A stretch of 64,000 nt of DNA, taken from Eutrigla gurnardus. Its lineage: Eukaryota > Chordata > Actinopteri > Perciformes > Triglidae. The position numbers and the translations under genes were made by a program. The stretch is taken from positions 8,999,151-9,063,150 of the forward strand of contig OY741275.1 in the NCBI GenBank assembly GCA_963514095.1, read 5' to 3'. Of this stretch, positions 59,440 to 64,000 are shown in pieces. The notes beneath the pieces were generated by a model. The model ran no database searches. It was not told the DNA's origin and saw only the letters and a list, made by a program, of their open reading frames with translations. Every line of letters starts with the position of its first letter. Positions within the stretch are counted from its first letter, which is position 1.

Positions 59440-59891
59440 GTGAGTTCTGTGTTTTACTTATTTTCCCACATTTTTGACAATGTTGGTGATGCTCTGCCTC
59501 TTGGTGTAGAAAGTGCCCCATCTATTATCTGGAATTATTTTTGCTTTGGTGAAAACTATAATTTACCCCATAGTTCTTTTGTTCAAAGTGGTGAACCAAC
59601 TTAATTGGGCAAGTGTTAAGATTACAGATTAACTTGTGGAGAATGTGAAATATTGTTATGTTTGTGTTGGCAATTAGAGCATGAAGAGCAAAGTCCCATG
59701 CACGAGAAACTGCTGACCAAGACCTGTTTTTCATGTTACCATTTTTTTAAACTCTTCCAAAAACATATTCCAGCAGACAATTTTTGTCTTTATTTTCAGT
59801 GTTTTCCCCTGGGATTCACTTTTTTTTTAAAGACTACAAGGGGTGTGTGCTTGATTTTTCTCACGTGCAACGTTCTCCTGTATCTCCACAG

Positions 59892-59942
59892 CCCAGGTGC
59901 CTGATGACGAACAGTTTGTCCCAGATTTCCAGTCGGATAGCT
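59892..59942 (+). CDS. etv5: etv5 coding exon: DDEQFVPDFQSD, COP1-type degron
   Basis: A 51-bp exon between gtatctccacag and AGCT|gtgagt encoding AQVPDDEQFVPDFQSDS. The DEQFVPD sequence fits the acidic-x-VP-acidic degron class bound by the COP1 ubiquitin ligase, described for the PEA3 group. AQVPDD just before it is a second VP-acidic element. DDEQFVPDFQSD distinguishes ETV5 from ETV1, which reads differently here. Confidence 0.94.
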
Positions 59943-60566
59943 GTGAGTACCTACTTTTTTTTTTACTGTTTTCTCTGATAATTGTGAGTCTGTGTGTCTA
60001 GCTGTTCTGATATCAGTCAAACCTGCTATGGTTGGGATGTTTTGGCTCAGCCTAGTTTTTGTCTGAGTTGGGCAGACATTCAAACCGCAGTGGTTATTCA
60101 GGCTGAAAATCCATATAATTATCACCGCATCAGATATTTTTTTGCAATTGAGAGAAAGGGCTCCTTTTTTATGACTGTCCCTGGCCAGATTTCCAGGTCG
60201 CCCGTCTTTTATCAAAATGTCTCCATCCTGCCGAGGAAAAACACAATTTCTGGTCTTCAAAACGCAGCTCTGGTAAAGGCTGCTCTCCTCCTCCCTCTCT
60301 CGCTCTCCTCCATTTTGAGTTTAATCAGCCGATTGGCATGGGGCACCACATGAGCCAAGCCCCTAATCTGATTTCACACTCCTGCACTCAGGCCCTGCTG
60401 CTGAAGTGGGCTGGATTCCAGTGGTTAAGGACGCTTCAGAGCGTCCTTTTTCAGTCTACAGAACCAGCATCACCAGAACTCTCAGCATCCTTTCCCCATA
60501 ACTTCTCCATGCAGCCTAGTGTTTGTCTCCGCATATTGCATTGAGGCTGTGGTTGAGGGATATGTT

Positions 60567-60594
60567 TGAATTATGCCCAGTGGAGCATAATTCA
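60567..60594. repeat. 10-bp-arm inverted repeat in an etv5 intron
   Basis: TGAATTATGC, an 8-bp spacer (CCAGTGGA), then GCATAATTCA: perfect arms. Each arm contains an ATTATGC/GCATAAT half site resembling POU-type octamer sequences. Confidence 0.8.
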
Positions 60595-60742
60595 TGATCT
60601 GCCCCCTCCGCTCCGTCTCTTTGGGTTTATGTTTTTGTCTGATGCGTAGGAGGTGGAGACAGGGTGTGGTTGCTGCCTGTCACCCTTGGTGCTGCCTTTT
60701 TTTAAATCTCAGCGAGCTGCAAACGGACCACTAGCCTCTAGT

Positions 60743-60744
<2 letters not shown>

Positions 60745-60785
<41 letters not shown>
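60745..60785. repeat. (TATACA)n short tandem repeat
   Basis: Hexanucleotide catata/tacata repeat of about 40 bp within the etv5 intron. Confidence 0.85.
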
Positions 60786-61713
60786 TATCGAAAGTGTTGC
60801 ATTGAAATGTATGCATATTAACAGAGGGTTCCATCCAGGGTTGGTTTCTACTGTACGGTGATGCTGTGGTGTAGTGCTTGACCTTGTGCTGTCAGTTTGG
60901 TGTGAGAGGGAGAGAGATAGATGCAGAGAAGTGAGGTGCATCCGTTGCCGGGCTACAGGCCGTTCTCTCTCACAAGTTCTCTATTTGTGTGGTACTCGTG
61001 TTGTAGCTCAGATGGTACAGGAGGGAAGTCAGCATGTAAAGTGCTTGTTCATTAATCCACTCACTTGCCCATCAGTCCGGAAAAGAAGCCTAATCTCCTC
61101 CATTATTTACTTTTCCCCGCGTGAGGAGTCTCGCTCGAGTTGTTTGTTTTCACAATGCATATAGCAGGGCTCACGTGCTCATTGTAACTGTGTCCATCAG
61201 CACCGTGGGTGATTTATTCAGCCCCCGCTCCTCTGTGCCATGAGATCTCGTTTCTGCCTGGCTATTATGTGGCGCCCCGGAAACTGCAGGCGATATGCAG
61301 AAAGCTGCAGCTAGTGGCTAATGGTTACAACACGGGAGAAGAAAATCATTCAGCGCCATTAGATTACAGCCACACTGATTCATGGGTATTGGTATTGGCC
61401 TGCCCTAATGGGAATCAGACGAGATGTTTGATAGCTTTTGTGTGTATGGTGCCGTTAGTTTCATGCTACCTAGCGGCGGTGGATAGATTGTTGTTTTCAG
61501 AGCCCAGAGTCGACCGTCATTAGACCGGATGATAAATTGTCACTAAGTGGATCTGTCAGGCGAGGGAATACAGACGTTGTCCATACATCCATTTATCCAT
61601 CAATTCCAAATGTGGTTAAGATAACTGGTGCACTTCTGTTTATGGCTTCAATTAGGTGATATCTGGAGTTTATCTAATGCACTCAATTGTGTTGCTTCTC
61701 TGTGTGTCTCCAG

Positions 61714-61837
61714 TGATGTTTCATGGCCCGCCACCAGCCAAGATCAAACGAGAGCTGACTCCCTCCAAAGAGTTTTCTCCCTGTCGCCAGGACCGGAGTC
61801 CCATGCCCTACGGAGAGAAGTGCCTTTACAGCTACAG
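61714..61837 (+). CDS. etv5: etv5 coding exon: PPPAKIKREL … YGEKCLYSY
   Basis: Follows a 1.77-kb intron; acceptor tgtgtgtctccag, donor CTACAG|gtatgt, 124 bp. Reads LMFHGPPPAKIKRELTPSKE then FSPCRQDRSPMPYGEKCLYS and Y. IKRE matches the SUMO acceptor consensus (hydrophobic-K-x-E). SP/TP sites nearby fit MAPK targets. YGEKCLY is conserved across ETV1 and ETV5. Confidence 0.94.
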
Positions 61838-61934
61838 GTATGTAGCGGGTAATCGCATTTGTAGAAATCGACCAAGAGCATGACGGATTTAAAGTCATTC
61901 TGACGGTGTGTGCTTGCCGTCTTTTCATCCACAG

Positions 61935-62237
61935 TGCCTGTGACAGGAAGCCCACTCCTGGGTTCAAGCCATTAACTCCCCCCTCAACGCCTGTCTCTCC
62001 TTGCGGCCCCACCAGCACAGCAGGAACACACCCACTGAGTGAGCAGACCCCCCCTCCTCACTCCCATGTAGCCAATCCGACCCCAGGGCCGCGTCCAGTC
62101 CACGTACAGCAGCCTCTAACGGCGAACGCAGGCTCTCCCAACCAGCAAACGCTCCCAGTCCACAGCCACAGCCCGCCCTTCGCCGTGCCCTGTGCGCCCA
62201 TCAACCAGGATGCCAACAACTACCCACCTGAGCACAG
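61935..62237 (+). CDS. etv5: etv5 coding exon: proline/serine-rich central region
   Basis: A 303-bp exon between cttttcatccacag and CACAG|gtgaga. It starts SACDRKPTPGFKPLTPPSTP and continues about 100 residues rich in Pro, Ser, Thr and His, ending NNYPPEH. CDRKP..GFKPLTPP.TP is diagnostic for ETV5; the remainder is the poorly conserved disordered part. Several TP and SP pairs could be proline-directed kinase sites. Confidence 0.93.
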
Positions 62238-62358
62238 GTGAGAGGGGCCTCCTCATCTGGCCGTGGGGCTTTTCCTCTCTGTGTTTCATTTAGTGTCTTT
62301 GCGAGCAGTGTTTCTGATTATAATCTCTTTACATTGCCACATTCCCCTCTGTCTTTAG

Positions 62359-62675
62359 GTTCCAGCGGCAGATGTCAGAGCCATGTCTACCGTTCCCCCC
62401 ATCAGAGAGTCAAGGGCGCCCCCAGTTCTTGCACCAGCCTCCCAGCAGCAACAGTCTGCCACGTGACGGCCGGCCACCATACCAACGCCAGATGTCAGAG
62501 CCATTGGTAGCTGTGCCCCCCCAGGGTTTCAAGCAAGAGCTCATCGACCCACGATACACAGAGCAGGGTGTCCCCACCATGGGTCCTCCAGTTCCACCAC
62601 CGGGTCCTCCGCGTCAGGCTGCTTTCCACCCCATGGCCATCAAGCAGGAGCCTCGGGATTTCTGCTTCGATTCTG
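62359..62675 (+). CDS. etv5: etv5 coding exon: twin QMSEP blocks and IKQEP motif (last in window)
   Basis: Acceptor ccctctgtctttag, donor TTCTG|gtgagt, 317 bp. It encodes RFQRQMSEPCLPFPP, a linker, RPPYQRQMSEPLVAVPPQGF and KQELIDPRY, a Pro-rich linker, then MAIKQEPRDFCFDSG. The repeated QMSEP is normal for the family. IKQE is a second SUMO-type site. The remaining exons, including the ETS domain, are not reached before position 64000. Confidence 0.94.
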
Positions 62676-64000
62676 GTGAGTAAAGAAGCGCAGTTGCTCA
62701 TAAAATAAGTTGAGAAGAATCAATTACCTCTCAAGATGTCCCTGTGGGGATTTCTGTCTATTTCTCTGCTCTTGCTAAGCGAGGAAGTTCATTGCTCACT
62801 CTGTGATAGTAATTGTCTAGAGCCGCCGGAAAGTAGAGCAGGCAGAGGGTGAGGAATGTGCCTGGCCATGTTTGTTCTGGGCACTAGCGCACTTCTGTGA
62901 GTTTTAGCGTGCGGCACAGGACTGAGCGCACAGGTGCTCGTTTTACCACACGCACACTCCCTCAAAGCCTAATCTGCATCATTCCTCCAGAGTCACGCCA
63001 ATAAAGTAAAAGTGGGTCTTTTAGCTTAGCCTAAGCCTCCAAGGGCAGAAAGTAAATGGGTCATCCAGCCAGGTGCAGAGAACCTCTTCACTGAGCCTAC
63101 CTGGAATAGATTTCGGTCAGTGCCGTCAGAGGACTTTGTGACCTACAGAATGGCAAGTTGATTGGAAATGTTCCAGTCCTCTCATAAAAACCGGTCATGG
63201 CAGTGATGCTGTTTGCTCGCTTGGGATAAATCAAGCCAGAGAGATTTATCGGTGCATTGTTTGATCCTAACGCCCACACAGCCAGCTGTTGTCCCTGTTC
63301 TGATGCATTAACATCCTCTTTTCCTGAAACTCTGAAACTTTTTTTTCCTAATCTTTTCTCGCTCAGTCACATACTCATTCCTTTTCTGTTGGCTGACCGG
63401 CTGGCCTGGCAGTGATGTAATGACAAATCCTCTTAGCTTCTTATGGTCTTTTAAATACCTACGTCACAGAGGCCTGTATCTCTAGATGGATGGAAGAAGC
63501 ACATGTCCGGCATACCAACATGGATCATGACCGACCATTTCAAATATATATTTTTTTCTTCCATCAGAATATGATCATTTTGATCATATTCACCAAAGCC
63601 GACACTACGCTCCGATAGAACAACATAAATCATCCGGTTTTAGAAAAAAAGCGTGCCTCTACGCGCACGTTGAGCTTGTTGTTCAACCAAGGAAAACACC
63701 GGTGGAAAATAAGGAAAAAAAGAAAGATTGCGACGGTGCCCGTGATAAAAGGAGCTCGGTGGTCGTGGGGGAGGAGCGTGAGAGTTGTAAACATACAAAA
63801 TCTGACAGCGTGCCCTTGATCCACCGGACTTGCCGACTGGGACTTTAAATAGGCGACTATATTACCAGGGGTATAGTCTAAAAAGGGCAAAGGGTCATGT
63901 TTCATTTAATTTTGACTTTAAGGAAACACTTGCTGTAGATTGATCTCTGGTTGTCTTATCAGTAGACAGGAAACAGAATAATGGATGGGGGTGTAGATGG
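62676..64000 (+). other. etv5 intron running off the right edge
   Basis: Intronic sequence after the IKQEP exon. The stretch 62676-63540 looks unique. A truncated copy of the TTAA-flanked element occupies about 63567-63844. No further etv5 exon is seen up to 64000. Confidence 0.6.
63567..63848 (-). mobile_element. TTAA-flanked nonautonomous DNA element, copy 3, truncated, with hairpin end
   Basis: Reads in the opposite direction to the other copies. Its outer end is TTGCCGACTGGGACT followed by TTAA (63845-63848). The shared interior (accaccgagctcc, ccggatgatttatgttgttc on the minus strand) continues to about 63590. The far terminal repeat is missing; instead GAATATGATCA-ttt-TGATCATATTC forms an 11-bp-arm hairpin at 63567-63591. 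It lies within an etv5 intron. Confidence 0.7.

Larger units (their letters stand above)
59943..61713 (+). other. etv5 intron with possible regulatory sequence
   Basis: A 1.77-kb intron without recognised transposons apart from a TATACA-type short tandem repeat at about 60745-60785. It contains a 10-bp-arm inverted repeat TGAATTATGC/GCATAATTCA at 60567-60594. Low repeat content in a developmental regulator's intron makes it a reasonable place for conserved noncoding elements, which only comparison with other fish could show. Confidence 0.4.
56960..64000 (+). other. etv5: etv5 gene, 5' part (PEA3-group ETS transcription factor), continues right of window
   Basis: ETV5 (ERM) is a nuclear ETS-domain activator acting downstream of FGF/RAS-MAPK signalling. 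The exons here join to about 330 residues: MDGFYDQQVPFMVPP, the acidic activation domain (LFQDLSQLQEIWIAEAQVPD, DDEQFVPDFQSD), GPPPAKIKREL, GEKCLYSYSACDRKP.PGFKP, and two QMSEP blocks ahead of PPQGFKQEL and MAIKQEPRDF. VPDDEQFVPDFQSD, KIKREL and CDRKPTPGFKPLTPP fit ETV5 better than ETV1 or ETV4. Placement after dgkg agrees. Teleosts often keep two copies (etv5a and etv5b); I cannot say which this is. The exons for the C-terminal ETS DNA-binding domain are beyond the right edge. Confidence 0.93.

Noticed and set aside
59796..60260. 154-codon minus-strand frame
   Set aside because: It overlaps an etv5 exon in antisense and has no family resemblance.

Overview
The window is nuclear DNA of a ray-finned fish, most likely an acanthomorph (percomorph) teleost. 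It has split genes with GT-AG introns, long CA/GT and GGAT microsatellites, a Rex3-type LINE, a tRNA-related fish SINE, and several short nonautonomous DNA transposons and 'gctagcatgctaa' repeats typical of percomorph genomes. I see no bacterial or phage genes, CRISPR array or operon. Most open frames over 60 codons are chance frames in introns or microsatellites.

Two protein-coding genes lie head to tail on the + strand. The first is the 3' part of a type I diacylglycerol kinase, best matched to dgkg (DGK gamma). Seven exons are present: 4591-4751, 15772-15836, 26386-26476, 30327-30528, 44709-44829, 45906-45966 and 46858-46956. They encode the end of the catalytic domain, the accessory domain and the natural C terminus. 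Upstream exons lie left of the window. The second is the 5' part of etv5, a PEA3-group ETS transcription factor. It has a CCAAT-box promoter near 56847-56933, a probable noncoding first exon ending at 57141, and coding exons at 58940-58987, 59178-59271, 59392-59439, 59892-59942, 61714-61837, 61935-62237 and 62359-62675. These cover the acidic activation domain and the Pro/Ser-rich region with SUMO-type and MAPK-type motifs. The ETS DNA-binding exons lie right of the window. As I recall the human map, DGKG and ETV5 are neighbours in the same orientation at 3q27, with paralogues DGKB and ETV1 at 7p21. That neighbourhood supports both names.

The rest is intron and intergenic DNA with transposon remains. 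1-4590: dgkg intron with an inverted-repeat-flanked TTAA element, a 630-bp TIR element and a Rex3 LINE bounded by an 11-bp target duplication. 4752-15771: intron with a 0.8-kb TIR element carrying a fossil coding fragment. 15837-26385: intron with a local X-Y-X' duplication, a solo LTR inside a GT microsatellite and another copy of the 630-bp family. 26477-30326: intron with a decayed LINE. 30529-44708: intron with LINE tails, two further DNA-element families, a 47-unit GT repeat and a CTGC repeat. 46957-56840: dgkg 3' UTR and intergenic DNA, including a SINE with a 14-bp target duplication. 57142 onward: etv5 introns, with a G-rich tract just after exon 1 and a third copy of the TTAA element near the right edge.

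I found no new multi-gene system. The strongest unusual items are the TTAA-flanked element family, the fossil-ORF element at 6294-7088, the X-Y-X' duplication, the solo LTR within a microsatellite, and palindromic POU-like sites in the etv5 promoter and fifth coding intron.
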